Source: Omphiscola glabra (lineage: Eukaryota > Mollusca > Gastropoda > Lymnaeidae). From it: a stretch of DNA of 64,000 nucleotides. The DNA lies in the NCBI GenBank assembly GCA_964017045.1, contig OZ024807.1:13834941-13898940 (forward strand). Direction: 5' to 3'. The position numbers and the translations under genes are program-made. Positions 23,584 to 36,457 of the stretch are shown here, one piece after another (position 1 is the stretch's first letter; every line of letters starts with the position of its first letter). Under the pieces are notes generated by a model that was not told where the DNA came from, did no database searches, and saw only the letters and a program-made list of their open reading frames with translations.

Positions 23584-23988
23584 CTATTAGAATGGAAATA
23601 ACAACTGATTATATAAATCAATAACTTCAATTGACTGCTCTATTTAAAAAATCTTTCTCAAATCTGTTGCCAGTTTTTGTTTTAGTTAGTTATCCCAAAT
23701 AATTCCCCAAAAAATTAAATCATAACTTTCTTTAGAATCGAGGAACAAAACTAAATTTGGTATCAATGAATTACATTTTTTAGATCCCATCGAATCAAAT
23801 TAAATCTCATAGCTATAACTTCATTTTGAAAATTGAACCAATTTCCTACATACACTACAGTGCTCCCATTTAAATTTATTAACAATGTATGCTATTATTT
23901 TAATAAAGTATGACAAACAGTTTGTCTTTTAATTATACTTAATTTGATTATAACCCAAGATGATTGTTTACAAAAAGAATTGACTTAC

Positions 23989-24410
23989 CAGATAAACACA
24001 AACTGCCATGATAACTCGACCTGGCGGTGGTGGTAGAGGTGGTGGTGGTGGTCGTCGATGTGGTGGTGGTGAAGGTGGAGGTATCGGTGGAGTGGTAGGG
24101 GTGGTGGTGGGCTGGTGGTAAAGGTGGTGGTGAGGTGGAGGTGGTGGTGGGGTGGTGGTGGAGGTAGATGTGGTAGGGTGGGGGTGGTGGTGGAGGTAGC
24201 GCTGGTGTTGGTTGTTACGGGCGTGGTAGAGGTGGAAGTGGTACGAGTGATGGTGGGGTGGTGGTGGAAGTGGTAATGGAGGTGAAGGTGGTGGAGGTGG
24301 TAGGCGTGGTGGTGGGGGTGGTGGTTGACGTGGTGGTGGGGTGGTACCTCCGCTCATGTATCAGTACATGCCGCTTCGTTGTCTGTGCCACTGGTTCATA
24401 CGTGCAGCAC
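23989..24410 (-). repeat. Unit 24, class A exon-like domain (422 bp)
   Basis: A shortened class A unit: the GGATGTGGTAGGGTGGTGG block next to the donor is missing. Length is 2 modulo 3. A-type spacer with private changes (TTTTGTATC, AAATTTCAAAG). Confidence 0.85.
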
Positions 24411-24823
24411 CTATTAGAATGGAAAAAACAACTGATTATATGAATCAATAACTTCAATTGACTGCACTATTTAAAAAATCTTTCTCAAATCTGTTGCCAG
24501 TTTTTGTTTTAGTTAGTTATCCCAAATAATTACAAACAAAATTAAATCATAACTTTCTTTAGAATCGACGAACAAAACTAAATTTTGTATCAATGAATTA
24601 CATTTTTTAGATCCAATCGAATCAAGCTAAATTTCAAAGTTATAACTTCATTTTGAAAATTGTACCAATTACCTACATGCCTACATACACTACAGTGCTC
24701 CCATTTAAATTAATTAACAATGTATGCTATTATTTTAATAAAGTATGACAAACAGTTTGTCTTATAATTATACTTAATTTGATTATAACCCAAGATGATC
24801 GTTTACAAAAAGAATTGACTTAC

Positions 24824-25308
24824 CAGATAAACACAAACTGCCATGATAACTCGACCTGGCGGTGGTGGTAGAGGTGGTGGTGGATGTGGTAGGGTGGTGG
24901 TCGTTGATGTAGTGGTGGTGAAGGTGGAGGTGTCGGTGGAGTGGTAGGGGTGGTGGTGGGCTGGTGGTGGTGGGGTGGAGGTGGTGGTGGTGGAGGGGTG
25001 GTGGTGGTGGTGGAGGGGTGGTGGTGGAGGTAGATGTGGTAGGGTAACGGTGGGGGTGGTGGTGGAGGTAGCGCTGGCGTTGGTTGTTACCGGCGTGGTA
25101 GAGGTGGAGGTGGTAGGAGTGATGGTGGGGTGGTGGTGAAGGTGGTGGTGGGGTGGTGGTGGATGTGGTGATGGAGGTGAAGGTGGTGGAGGTGGTAGGC
25201 ATGGTGGTGGGGGTGGTGGTTGACGTGGTGGTGGGGTGGTGGTACCTCCGCTCATGTATCAGTACATGCCGCTTCGCTGTCTGTGGCACTGGTTCATCCG
25301 TGCAGCAC
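24824..25308 (-). repeat. Unit 25, class B exon-like domain (485 bp)
   Basis: TTACCGG sub-type with a duplicated GGTGGTGGTGGAGGGG block near 25000. Length is 2 modulo 3. B-type spacer with AGAATGACG, 412 bp. Confidence 0.85.
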
Positions 25309-25720
25309 CTATTAGAATGGAAATAACAACTGATTATATGAATCAATAACTTCAATTGACTGCTCTATTTATAAAATCTTTCTCAAATCTGTTGCCAGTT
25401 TTTGTTTTAGTTAGTTATCCCAAATAATTTCAAACAAAATTAAATCATAACTTTCTTTAGAATGACGAACAAAACTAAATTTGGTATCAATGAATTACAT
25501 TTTTTAGATCCCATCGAATCAAACTAAATCTCAAAGCTATAACTTCATTTTGAAAATTATACCAATTACCTACATGCCTACATACAGTACAGTGCTCACA
25601 TTTAAATTAATTAACAATGTATGCTATTATTTTAATAAAGTATGACAAACAGTTTGTCTTATAATTATACTTAATTTGATTATAACCCAAGATGATTGTT
25701 TACAAAAAGAATTGACTTAC

Positions 25721-26144
25721 CAGATAAACACAAACTGCCATGATAACTCGACCAGACAGCTAAGAGAACCATCTGGATGTGATGTGGGGTGGTGATGGAG
25801 GTATTGTAGGGTGGTAGGGGTGGTGGTGGGCTGGTGGTAAAGATGGTGGTGGTAGGAGTGGTGGTGGGGTGGAGGTGGTTGTGGTGGTGGGGTGGTGGTG
25901 GAGGTAGATGTGGTAGGGTGGCGGTGGGGGTGGTGGTGGAGGTAGCGATGGTGGTGGTTGTTACGGGCGTGGTAGAGTTGGAGGTGGTAGGAGTGATGGT
26001 GGGGTGGTGGTGGACGTGGCGATGGAGGTGAAGGTGGTGGAGGTGGTAGGCATGGTGGTGGATGGGTGGTGGTGGTGGTACCTCCGCTCATGTATCAGTC
26101 CATGCCGCTTCGCTGTCTGTGCAACTGGTTCATCCATGCAGAAT
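25721..26144 (-). repeat. Unit 26, class C exon-like domain (424 bp)
   Basis: Typical class C with GCGATGGTGG; the acceptor side reads CATCCATGCAG. C-type spacer to the right, but with GCTCACATTT. Confidence 0.85.
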
Positions 26145-26549
26145 CTATTAGAATGGAAATAACAACTGATTATATGAATCAATAACTTCAATTGACTGCT
26201 CTATTTAAAAAATCTTTCTCAAATCTGTTGCCAGTTTCTGTTTTAATTAGTTATCCCAAATAATTCCCCAAAAAATTAAATCATAACTTTCTTTAGCATC
26301 GAGGAACAAAACTAAATTTGGTATCAATGAATTACATTTTTTAGATCCCATCGAATCAAATTAAATCTCATAGCTATAACTTCATTTTGAAAATTGAACC
26401 AATTTCCTACATACACTACAGTGCTCACATTTAAATTTATTAACAATGTATGCTATTATTTTAATAAAGTATGACAAACAGTTTGTCTTATAATTATACT
26501 TAATTTGATTATAACCCAAGATGATTGTTTACAAAAAGAATTAACTTAC

Positions 26550-26973
26550 CAGATAAACACAAACTGCCATGATAACTCGACCAGACAGCTAAGAGAACCA
26601 TCTGGATGTGATGTGGGGTGGTGATGGAGGTATTGTAGGGTGGTAGGGGTGGTGGAGGGCTGGTGGTAAAGATGGTGGTGGTAGGAGTGGTGGTGGGGTG
26701 GAGGTGGTTGTGGTGGTGGGGTGGTGGTGGAGGTAGATGTGGTAGGGTGGCGGTGGGGGTGGTGGTGGAGGTAGCGCTGGCGGTGGTTGTTATGGGCGTG
26801 GTAGAGTTGGAGGTGGTAGGAGTGATGGTGGGGTGGTGGTGGACGTGGTGATGGAGGTGAAGGTGGTGGAGGTGGTAGGCATGGTGGTGGATGGGTGGTG
26901 GTGGTGGTACCTCCGCTCATGTATCAGTCCATGCCGCTTCGCTGTCTGTGCAACTGGTTCATCCGTGCAGAAT
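26550..26973 (-). repeat. Unit 27, class C exon-like domain (424 bp)
   Basis: Class C. The intron just past the donor is changed (GTAAGTTAATTC for GTAAGTCAATTC on minus), leaving the donor core intact. C-type spacer to the right. Confidence 0.85.
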
Positions 26974-27378
26974 CTATTAGAATGGAAATAACAACTGATT
27001 ATATGAATCAATAACTTCAATTGACTGCTCTATTTAAAAAATCTTTCTCAAATCTGTTGCCAGTTTTTGTTTTAGTTAGTTATCCCAAATAATTCCCCAA
27101 AAAATTAAATCATAACTTTCTTTAGAATCGAGGAACAAAACTAAATTTGGTATCAATGAATTACATTTTTTAGATCCCATCGAATCAAATTAAATCTCAT
27201 AGCTATAACTTCATTTTGAAAATTGAACCAATTTCCTACATACACTACAGTGCTCCCATTTAAATTTATTAACAATGTATGCTATTATTTTAATAAAGTA
27301 TGACAAACAGTTTGTCTTTTAATTATACTTAATTTGATTATAACCCAAGATGATTGTTTACAAAAAGAATTGACTTAC

Positions 27379-27834
27379 CAGATAAACACAAACTGCCATG
27401 ATAACTCGACCTGGCGGTGGTGGTAGAGGTGGTGGTGGATGTGGTAGGGTGGTGGTGGTCGTCGATGTGGTGGTGGTGAAGGTGGAGGTATCGGTGGAGT
27501 GGTAGGGGTGGTGGTGGGCTGGTGGTAAAGGTGGTGGTGAGGTGGAGGTGGTGGTGGTGGTGGGGTGGTGGTGGAGGTAGATGTGGTAGGGTGGGGGTGG
27601 TGGTGGAGGTAGCGCTGGTGTTGGTTGTTACGGGCGTGGTAGAGGTGGAGGTGGTACGAGTGATGGTGGGGTGGTGGTGGGGTGGTGGTGGAAGTGGTAA
27701 TGGAGGTGAAGGTGGTGGAGGTGGTAGGCGTGGTGGTGGGGGTGGTGGTTGACGTGGTGGTGGGGTGGTACCTCCGCTCATGTATCAGTACATGCCGCTT
27801 CGCTGTCTGTGCCACTGGTTCAAACGTGCAGCAC
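27379..27834 (-). repeat. Unit 28, class A, open in read-through frame (456 bp)
   Basis: Open from acceptor to donor, about 152 residues of Pro/His/Thr-rich sequence. The start reads CCTFEPVAQ (private). Same sub-type as units 33, 36 and 39 (GGAGGTATCGG, GGAAGTGGTAATGG). A-type spacer. Confidence 0.85.
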
Positions 27835-28247
27835 CTATTAGAATGGAAAAAACAACTGATTATATGAATCAATAACTTCAATTGACTGCACTATTTAAAA
27901 AATCTTTCTCAAATCTGTTGCCAGTTTTTGTTTTAGTTAGTTATCCCAAATAATTACAAACAAAATTAAATCATAACTTTCTTTAGAATCGACAAACAAA
28001 ACTAAATTTGGTTTCAATGAATTACATTTTTTAGATCCCATCGAATCAAGCTAAATCTCAAAGTTATAACTTCATTTTGAAAATTGTACCAATTACCTAC
28101 ATGCCTACATACACTACAGTGCTCCCATTTAAATTAATTAACAATGTATGCTATTATTTTAATAAAGTATGACAAACAGTTTGTCTTATAATTATACTTA
28201 ATTTGATTATAACCCAAGATGATCGTTTACAAAAAGAATTGACTTAC

Positions 28248-28712
28248 CAGATAAACACAAACTGCCATGATAACTCGACCTGGCGGTGGTGGTAGAGGTG
28301 GTGGTGGATGTGGTAGGGTGGTGGTCGTTGATGTGGTGGTGGTGAAGGTGGAGGTGTCGGTGGAGTGGTAGGGGTGGTGGTGGGCTGGTGGTGGTGGGGT
28401 GGAGGTGGTGGTGGTGGAGGGGTGGTGGTGGAGGTAGATGTGGTAGGGTAGCGGTGGGGGTGGTGGTGGAGGTAGCGCTGGCGTTGGTTGTTACCTGTGT
28501 GGTAGAGGTGGAGGTGGTAGGAGTGATGGTGGGGTGGTGGTGAAGGTGGTGGTGGTGGAGGAAAAGGTGGTGGAGGTGGTAGGCATGGTGGTGGGGTGGT
28601 AGGCATGGTGGTGGGGGTGGTGGTTGACGTGGTGGTGGGGTGGTGGTACCTCCGCTCATGTATCAGTACATGCCGCTTCGCAGTCTGTGCCACTGGTTCA
28701 TCCGTGCAGCAC
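28248..28712 (-). repeat. Unit 29, class B, open in read-through frame (465 bp)
   Basis: Carries the one-base loss shared with units 18 and 40, offset by a deletion that removes GGGGTGGTGGTGGATGTGGTGA-like sequence near 28550, so frame is restored by chance. B spacer with AATCGTAAC. Confidence 0.85.
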
Positions 28713-29125
28713 CTATTAGAATGGAAATAACAAATGATTATATGAATCAATAACTTCAATTGACTGCTCTATTTAAAAAATCTTTCTCAAATATGTTGCC
28801 AGTTTTTGTTTTAGTTAGTTATCCCAAAAAATTTCAAACAAAATTAAATCGTAACTTTCTTTAGAATCGACGAACAAAACTAAATTTGGTATCAATGAAT
28901 TACATTTTTTAGATCCCATCGAATCAAACTAAATCTCAAAGCTATAACTTCATTTTGAAAATTATACCAATTACCTACATGCCTACATACAGTACAGTGC
29001 TCACATTTAAATTAATTAACAATGTATGCTATTATTTTAATAAAGTATGACAAACAGTTTGTCTTATAATTATACTTAATTTGATTATAACCCAAGATGA
29101 TTGTTTACAAAAAGAATTGACTTAC

Positions 29126-29583
29126 CAGATAAACACAAACTGCCATGATAACTTGACCTGGCGGTGGTGGTAGAGGTGGTGGTGGATGTGGTAGGGTGGT
29201 GGTGGGGTGGTGGTCGTCGATGTGGTGGCGGTGAAGGTGGAGGTGTCGGTGGAGTGGTAGGGGTGGTGGTGGGCTGGTGGTAAAGGTGGTGGTGAGGTGG
29301 ACGTGGTGGTGGTGGTGGGGTGGTGGTGGAGGTAGATGTGGTAGGGTGGGGGTGGTGGTGGAGGTAGCGCTGGTGTTGGTTGTTACGGGCGTGGTGGAGG
29401 TGGTACGAGTGATGGTGGGGTGGTGGTGGGGTGGTGGTGGATGTGGTGATGGAGGTGAAGGTGGTGGAGGTGGTAGGCGTGGTGGTTTGGGTGGTGGTTG
29501 ACGTGGTGGTGGGGTGGTACCTCCGCTCATGTATCAGTACATGCCGCTTCGTTGTCTGTGTCACTGGTTCATACGTGCAGCAC
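29126..29583 (-). repeat. Unit 30, class A exon-like domain (458 bp)
   Basis: Matches unit 19 at 11.39 kb distance, less 6 bp (GGGCGTGGTGGAGG), with one private change GGTGGCGGTG. Length is 2 modulo 3. A-type spacer. Confidence 0.85.
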
Positions 29584-29996
29584 CTATTAGAATGGAAAAA
29601 ACAACTGATTATATGAATCAATAACTTCAATTGACTGCACTATTTAAAAAATCTTTCTCAAATCTGTTGCCAGTTTTTGTTTTAGTTAGTTATCCCAAAT
29701 AATTCCAAACAAAATTAAATCATAACTTTCTTTAGAATCGACGAACAAAACTAAATTTGGTATCAATGAATTACATTTTTTAGATCCAATCGAATCAAGC
29801 TAAATCTCAAAGTTATAACTTCATTTTGAAAATTGTACCAATTACCTACATGCCTACATACACTACAGTGCTCCCATTTAAATTAATTAACAATGTATGC
29901 TATTATTTTAATAAAGTATGACAAACAGTTTGTCTTATAATTATACTTAATTTGATTATAACCCAAGATGATCGTTTACAAAAAGAATTGACTTAC

Positions 29997-30450
29997 CAGA
30001 TAAACACAAACTGCCATGATAACTCGACCTGGCGGTGGTGGTAGAGGTGGTGGTGGATGTGGTAGGGTGGTGGTCGTTGATGTAGTGGTGGTGAAGGTGG
30101 AGGTGTCGGTGGAGTGGTAGGGGTGGTGGTGGGCTGGTGGTGGTGGGGTGGAGGTGGTGGTGGTGGAGGGGTGGTGGTGGAGGTAGATGTGGTAGGGTAG
30201 CGGTGGGGGTGGTGGTGGAGGTAGTGCTGGCGTTGGTTGTTACCGGCGTGGTAGAGGTGGAGGTGGTAGGAGTGATGGTGGGGTGGTGGTGAAGGTGGTG
30301 GTGGATGTGGTGATGGAGGTGAAGGTGGTGGAGGTGGTAGGCATGGTGGTGGGGGTGGTGGTTGACGTGGTGGTGGGGTGGTGGTACCTCCGCTCATGTA
30401 TCAGTACATGCCGCTTCGCTGTCTGTGGCACTGGTTCATCCGTGCAGCAC
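29997..30450 (-). repeat. Unit 31, class B exon-like domain (454 bp)
   Basis: Matches unit 20 at about 11.39 kb distance. Length is 1 modulo 3. The right-hand spacer is a B/C mosaic: CAAACTAAATCTCATAGC with ATTATACC and AAATTTATTAAC. Confidence 0.85.
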
Positions 30451-30862
30451 CTATTAGAATGGAAATAACAACTGATTATATGAATCAATAACTTCAATTG
30501 ACTGCTCTATTTATAAAATCTTTCTCAAATCTGTTGCCAGTTTTTGTTTTAGTTAGTTATCCCAAATAATTTCAAACAAAATTAAATCATAACTTTCTTT
30601 AGAATGACGAACAAAACTAAATTTGGTATCAATGAATTACATTTTTTAGATCCCATCGAATCAAACTAAATCTCATAGCTATAACTTCATTTTGAAAATT
30701 ATACCAATTACCTAAATGCCTACATACAGTACAGTGCTCACATTTAAATTTATTAACAATGTATGCTATTATTTTAATAAAGTATGACAAACAGTTTGTC
30801 TTATAATTATACTTAATTTGATTATAACCCAAGATGATTGTTTACAAAAAGAATTGACTTAC

Positions 30863-31279
30863 CAGATAAACACAAACTGCCATGATAACTCGACCAGACA
30901 GCTAAGAGAACCATCTGGATGTGATGTGGGGTGGTGATGGAGGTATTGTAGGGTGGTAGGGGTGGTGGTGGGCTGGTGGTAAAGATGGTGGTGGTAGGAG
31001 TGGTGGTGGGGTGGAGGTGGTTGTGGTGGTGGGGTGGTGGTGGAGGTAGATGTGGTAGGGTGGCGGTGGGGGTGGGGTAGCGCTGGCGGTGGTTGTTATG
31101 GGTGTGGTAGAGTTGGAGGTGGTAGGAGTGATGGTGGGGTGGTGGTGGACGTGGTGATGGAGGTGAAGGTGGTGGAGGTGGTAGGCATGGTGGTGGATGG
31201 GTGGTGGTGGTGGTACCTCCGCTCATGTATCAGTCCATGCCGCTTCGCTGTCTGTGCAACTGGTTCATCCGTGCAGAAT
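30863..31279 (-). repeat. Unit 32, class C exon-like domain (417 bp)
   Basis: First unit of the trimer. One base shorter than the 418-bp form (GGGGGTGGGGTAGCGC). C acceptor, so TGA at the junction despite a length divisible by 3. C-type spacer. Confidence 0.85.
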
Positions 31280-31684
31280 CTATTAGAATGGAAATAACAA
31301 CTGATTATATGAATCAATAACTTCAATTGACTGCTCTATTTAAAAAATCTTTCTCAAATCTGTTGCCAGTTTCTGTTTTAGTTAGTTATCCCAAATAATT
31401 CCCCAAAAAATTAAATCATAACTTTCTTTAGAATCGAGGAACAAAACTAAATTTGGTATCAATGAATTACATTTTTTAGATCCCATCGAATCAAATTAAA
31501 TCTCATAGCTATAACTTCATTTTGAAAATTGAACCAATTTCCTACATACACTACAGTGCTCCCATTTAAATTTATTAACAATGTATGCTATTATTTTAAT
31601 AAAGTATGACAAACAGTTTGTCTTTTAATTATACTTAATTTGATTATAACCCAAGATGATTGTTTACAAAAAGAATTGACTTAC

Positions 31685-32140
31685 CAGATAAACACAAACT
31701 GCCATGATAACTCGACCTGGCGGTGGTGGTAGAGGTGGTGGTGGATGTGGTAGGGTGGTGGTGGTCGTCGATGTGGTGGTGGTGAAGGTGGAGGTATCGG
31801 TGGAGTGGTAGGGGTGGTGGTGGGCTGGTGGTAAAGGTGGTGGTGAGGTGGAGGTGGTGGTGGTGGTGGGGTGGTGGTGGAGGTAGATGTGGTAGGGTGG
31901 GGGTGGTGGTGGAGGTAGCGCTGGTGTTGGTTGTTACGGGCATGGTAGAGGTGGAGGTGGTACGAGTGATGGTGGGGTGGTGGTGGGGTGGTGGTGGAAG
32001 TGGTAATGGAGGTGAAGGTGGTGGAGGTGGTAGGCGTGGTGGTGGGGGTGGTGGTTGACGTGGTGGTGGGGTGGTACCTCCGCTCATGTATCAGTACATG
32101 CCGCTTCGCTGTCTGTGCCACTGGTTCATACGTGCAGCAC
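31685..32140 (-). repeat. Unit 33, class A, open in read-through frame (456 bp)
   Basis: Open from acceptor to donor; nearly identical to units 36 and 39. Private GGGCATGG. The A-type spacer carries CCAATTGCC, shared with the unit 36 spacer. Confidence 0.85.
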
Positions 32141-32553
32141 CTATTAGAATGGAAAAAACAACTGATTATATGAATCAATAACTTCAATTGACTGCACTAT
32201 TTAAAAAATCTTTCTCAAATCTGTTGCCAGTTTTTGTTTTAGTTAGTTATCCCAAATAATTACAAACAAAATTAAATCATAACTTTCTTTAGAATCGACA
32301 AACAAAACTAAATTTGGTTTCAATGAATTACATTTTTTAGATCCCATCGAATCAAGCTAAATCTCAAAGTTATAACTTCATTTTGAAAATTGTACCAATT
32401 GCCTACATGCCTACATACACTACAGTGCTCCCATTTAAATTAATTAACAATGTATGCTATTATTTTAATAAAGTATGACAAACAGTTTGTCTTATAATTA
32501 TACTTAATTTGATTATAACCCAAGATGATCGTTTACAAAAAGAATTGACTTAC

Positions 32554-33037
32554 CAGATAAACACAAACTGCCATGATAACTCGACCTGGCGGTGGTGGTA
32601 GAGGTGGTGGTGGATGTGGTAGGGTGGTGGTCGTTGATGTGGTGGTGGTGAAGGTGGAGGTGTCGGTGGAGTGGTAGGGGTGGTGGTGGGCTGGTGGTGG
32701 TGGGGTGGAGGTGGTGGTGGTGGAGGGGTGGTGGTGGAGGTAGATGTGGTAGGGTAGCGGTGGGGGTGGTGGTGGAGGTAGCGCTGGCGTTGGTTGTTAC
32801 GTGTGGTAGAGGTGGAGGTGGTAGGAGTGATGGTGGGGTGGTGGTGAAGGTGGTGGTGGGGTGGTGGTGGATGTGGTGATGGAGGAAAAGGTGGTGGAGG
32901 TGGTAGGCATAGTGGTGGGGGTGGTAGGCATGGTGGTGGGGGTGGTGGTTGACATGGTGGTGGGGTGGTGGTACCTCAGCTCATGTATCAGTACATGCCG
33001 CTTCGCAGTCTGTGCCACTGGTTCATCCGTGCAGCAC
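32554..33037 (-). repeat. Unit 34, class B exon-like domain (484 bp)
   Basis: Two bases are lost at TTACGTGTGG (TTACCTGTGTGG elsewhere), breaking a frame that its duplicate unit 37 keeps. CCTCAGCTC variant. B-type spacer. Confidence 0.85.
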
Positions 33038-33450
33038 CTATTAGAATGGAAATAACAACTGATTATATGAATCAATAACTTCAATTGACTGCTCTATTTA
33101 AAAAATCTTTCTCAAATCTGTTGCCAGTTTTTGTTTTAGTTAGCTATCCCAAATAATTTCAAACAAAATTAAATCATAACTTTCTTTAGAATCGACGAAC
33201 AAAACTAAATTTGGTATCAATGAATTACATTTTTTAGATCCCATCGAATCAAACTAAATCTCAAAGCTATAACTTCATTTTGAAAATTATACCAATTACC
33301 TACATGCCTACATACAGTACAGTGCTCACATTTAAATTAATTAACAATGTATGCTATTATTTTAATAAAGTATGACAAACAGTTTGTCTTATAATTATAC
33401 TTAATTTGATTATAACCCAAGATGATTGTTTACAAAAAGAATTGACTTAC

Positions 33451-33867
33451 CAGATAAACACAAACTGCCATGATAACTCGACCAGACAGCTAAGAGAACC
33501 ATCTGGATGTGATGTGGGGTGGTGATGGAGGTATTGTAGGGTGGTAGGGGTGGTGGTGGGCTGGTGGTAAAGATGGTGGTGGTAGGAGTGGTGGTGGGGT
33601 GGAGGTGGTTGTGGTGGTGGGGTGGTGGTGGAGGTAGATGTGGTAGGGTGGCGGTGGGGGTGGGGTAGCGCTGGCGGTGGTTGTTATGGGTGTGGTAGAG
33701 TTGGAGGTGGTAGGAGTGATGGTGGGGTGGTGGTGGACGTGGTGATGGAGGTGAAGGTGGTGGAGGTGGTAGGCATGGTGGTGGATGGGTGGTGGTGGTG
33801 GTACCTCCGCTCATGTATCAGTCCATGCCGCTTCGCTGTCTGTGCAACTGGTTCATCCGTGCAGAAT
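33451..33867 (-). repeat. Unit 35, class C exon-like domain (417 bp)
   Basis: Trimer copy 2; matches unit 32 including GGGTGTGG. C acceptor, C-type spacer. Confidence 0.85.
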
Positions 33868-34272
33868 CTATTAGAATGGAAATAACAACTGATTATATGA
33901 ATCAATAACTTCAATTGACTGCTCTATTTAAAAAATCTTTCTCAAATCTGTTGCCAGTTTCTGTTTTAGTTAGTTATCCCAAATAATTCCCCAAAAAATT
34001 AAATCATAACTTTCTTTAGAATCGAGGAACAAAACTAAATTTGGTATCAATGAATTACATTTTTTAGATCCCATCGAATCAAATTAAATCTCATAGCTAT
34101 AACTTCATTTTGAAAATTGAACCAATTTCCTACATACACTACAGTGCTCCCATTTAAATTTATTAACAATGTATGCTATTATTTTAATAAAGTATGACAA
34201 ACAGTTTGTCTTTTAATTATACTTAATTTGATTATAACCCAAGATGATTGTTTACAAAAAGAATTGACTTAC

Positions 34273-34728
34273 CAGATAAACACAAACTGCCATGATAACT
34301 CGACCTGGCGGTGGTGGTATAGGTGGTGGTGGATGTGGTAGGGTGGTGGTGGTCGTCGATGTGGTGGTGGTGAAGGTGGAGGTATCGGTGGAGTGGTAGG
34401 GGTGGTGGTGGGCTGGTGGTAAAGGTGGTGGTGAGGTGGAGGTGGTGGTGGTGGTGGGGTGGTGGTGGAGGTAGATGTGGTAGGGTGGGGGTGGTGGTGG
34501 AGGTAGCGCTGGTGTTGGTTGTTACGGGCGTGGTAGAGGTGGAGGTGGTACGAGTGATGGTGGGGTGGTGGTGGGGTGGTGGTGGAAGTGGTAATGGAGG
34601 TGAAGGTGGTGGAGGTGGTAGGCGTGGTGGTGGGGGTGGTGGTTGACGTGGTGGTGGGGTGGTACCTCCGCTCATGTATCAGTACATGCCGCTTCGCTGT
34701 CTGTGCCACTGGTTCATACGTGCAGCAC
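34273..34728 (-). repeat. Unit 36, class A, open in read-through frame (456 bp)
   Basis: Matches unit 33 with GGTATAGG near the donor (Ser to Tyr in one frame). Open from acceptor to donor. A-type spacer. Confidence 0.85.
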
Positions 34729-35141
34729 CTATTAGAATGGAAAAAACAACTGATTATATGAATCAATAACTTCAATTGACTGCACTATTTAAAAAATCTT
34801 TCTCAAATCTGTTGCCAGTTTTTGTTTTAGTTAGTTATCCCAAATAATTACAAACAAAATTAAATCATAACTTTCTTTAGAATCGACAAACAAAACTAAA
34901 TTTGGTTTCAATGAATTACATTTTTTAGATCCCATCGAATCAAGCTAAATCTCAAAGTTATAACTTCATTTTGAAAATTGTACCAATTGCCTACATGCCT
35001 ACATACACTACAGTGCTCCCATTTAAATTAATTAACAATGTATGCTATTATTTTAATAAAGTATGACAAACAGTTTGTCTTATAATTATACTTAATTTGA
35101 TTATAACCCAAGATGATCGTTTACAAAAAGAATTGACTTAC

Positions 35142-35627
35142 CAGATAAACACAAACTGCCATGATAACTCGACCTGGCGGTGGTGGTAGAGGTGGTGGTG
35201 GATGTGGTAGGGTGGTGGTCGTTGATGTGGTGGTGGTGAAGGTGGAGGTGTCGGTGGAGTGGTAGGGGTGGTGGTGGGCTGGTGGTGGTGGGGTGGAGGT
35301 GGTGGTGGTGGAGGGGTGGTGGTGGAGGTAGATGTGGTAGGGTAGCGGTGGGGGTGGTGGTGGAGGTAGCGCTGGCGTTGGTTGTTACCTGTGTGGTAGA
35401 GGTGGAGGTGGTAGGAGTGATGGTGGGGTGGTGGTGAAGGTGGTGGTGGGGTGGTGGTGGATGTGGTGATGGAGGAAAAGGTGGTGGAGGTGGTAGGCAT
35501 AGTGGTGGGGGTGGTAGGCATGGTTGTGGGGGTGGTGGTTGACATGGTGGTGGGGTGGTGGTACCTCAGCTCATGTATCAGTACATGCCGCTTCGCAGTC
35601 TGTGCCACTGGTTCATCCGTGCAGCAC
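35142..35627 (-). repeat. Unit 37, class B, open in read-through frame (486 bp)
   Basis: Open from acceptor to donor. Joined to unit 36 it would give one of the few two-exon open runs before class C unit 35 introduces TGA. CCTCAGCTC variant shared with unit 34. B-type spacer. Confidence 0.85.
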
Positions 35628-36040
35628 CTATTAGAATGGAAATAACAACTGATTATATGAATCAATAACTTCAATTGACTGCTCTATTTAAAAAATCTTT
35701 CTCAAATCTGTTGCCAGTTTTTGTTTTAGTTAGCTATCCCAAATAATTTCAAACAAAATTAAATCATAACTTTCTTTAGAATCGACGAACAAAACTAAAT
35801 TTGGTATCAATGAATTACATTTTTTAGATCCCATCGAATCAAACTAAATCTCAAAGCTATAACTTCATTTTGAAAATTATACCAATTACCTACATGCCTA
35901 CATACAGTACAGTGCTCACATTTAAATTAATTAACAATGTATGCTATTATTTTAATAAAGTATGACAAACAGTTTGTCTTATAATTATACTTAATTTGAT
36001 TATAACCCAAGATGATTGTTTACAAAAAGAATTGACTTAC

Positions 36041-36457
36041 CAGATAAACACAAACTGCCATGATAACTCGACCAGACAGCTAAGAGAACCATCTGGATGT
36101 GATGTGGGGTGGTGATGGAGGTATTGTAGGGTGGTAGGGGTGGTGGTGGGCTGGTGGTAAAGATGGTGGTGGTAGGAGTGGTGGTGGGGTGGAGGTGGTT
36201 GTGGTGGTGGGGTGGTGGTGGAGGTAGATGTGGTAGGGTGGCGGTGGGGGTGGGGTAGCGCTGGCGGTGGTTGTTATGGGCGTGGTAGAGTTGGAGGTGG
36301 TAGGAGTGATGGTGGGGTGGTGGTGGACGTGGTGATGGAGGTGAAGGTGGTGGAGGTGGTAGGCATGGTGGTGGATGGGTGGTGGTGGTGGTACCTCCGC
36401 TCATGTATCAGTCCATGCCGCTTCGCTGTCTGTGCAACTGGTTCATCCGTGCAGAAT
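36041..36457 (-). repeat. Unit 38, class C exon-like domain (417 bp)
   Basis: Trimer copy 3, with GGGCGTGG instead of GGGTGTGG. C acceptor, C-type spacer (GACTGTTC private). Confidence 0.85.

Larger units (their letters stand above)
30863..33450. repeat. Trimer higher-order repeat, copy 1
   Basis: Units 32C-33A-34B with their spacers, 2588 bp. The next two blocks repeat it with the same class order and nearly the same spacing. Private variants shared with copy 2 include GGGTGTGG for GGGCGTGG in the C unit and CCTCAGCTC for CCTCCGCTC in the B unit. Confidence 0.85.
33451..36040. repeat. Trimer higher-order repeat, copy 2
   Basis: Units 35C-36A-37B, 2590 bp, nearly identical to copy 1. The 2-bp length difference is in the B unit, where copy 1 lacks two bases of the TTACCTGTG motif. 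Confidence 0.85.

Noticed and set aside
30629..30832. 67-residue minus-strand ORF inside a spacer
   Set aside because: Open only because of single-base changes in one B/C mosaic spacer (such as CCTAAATGCC); homologous spacers are closed. It overlaps the putative donor and intron.
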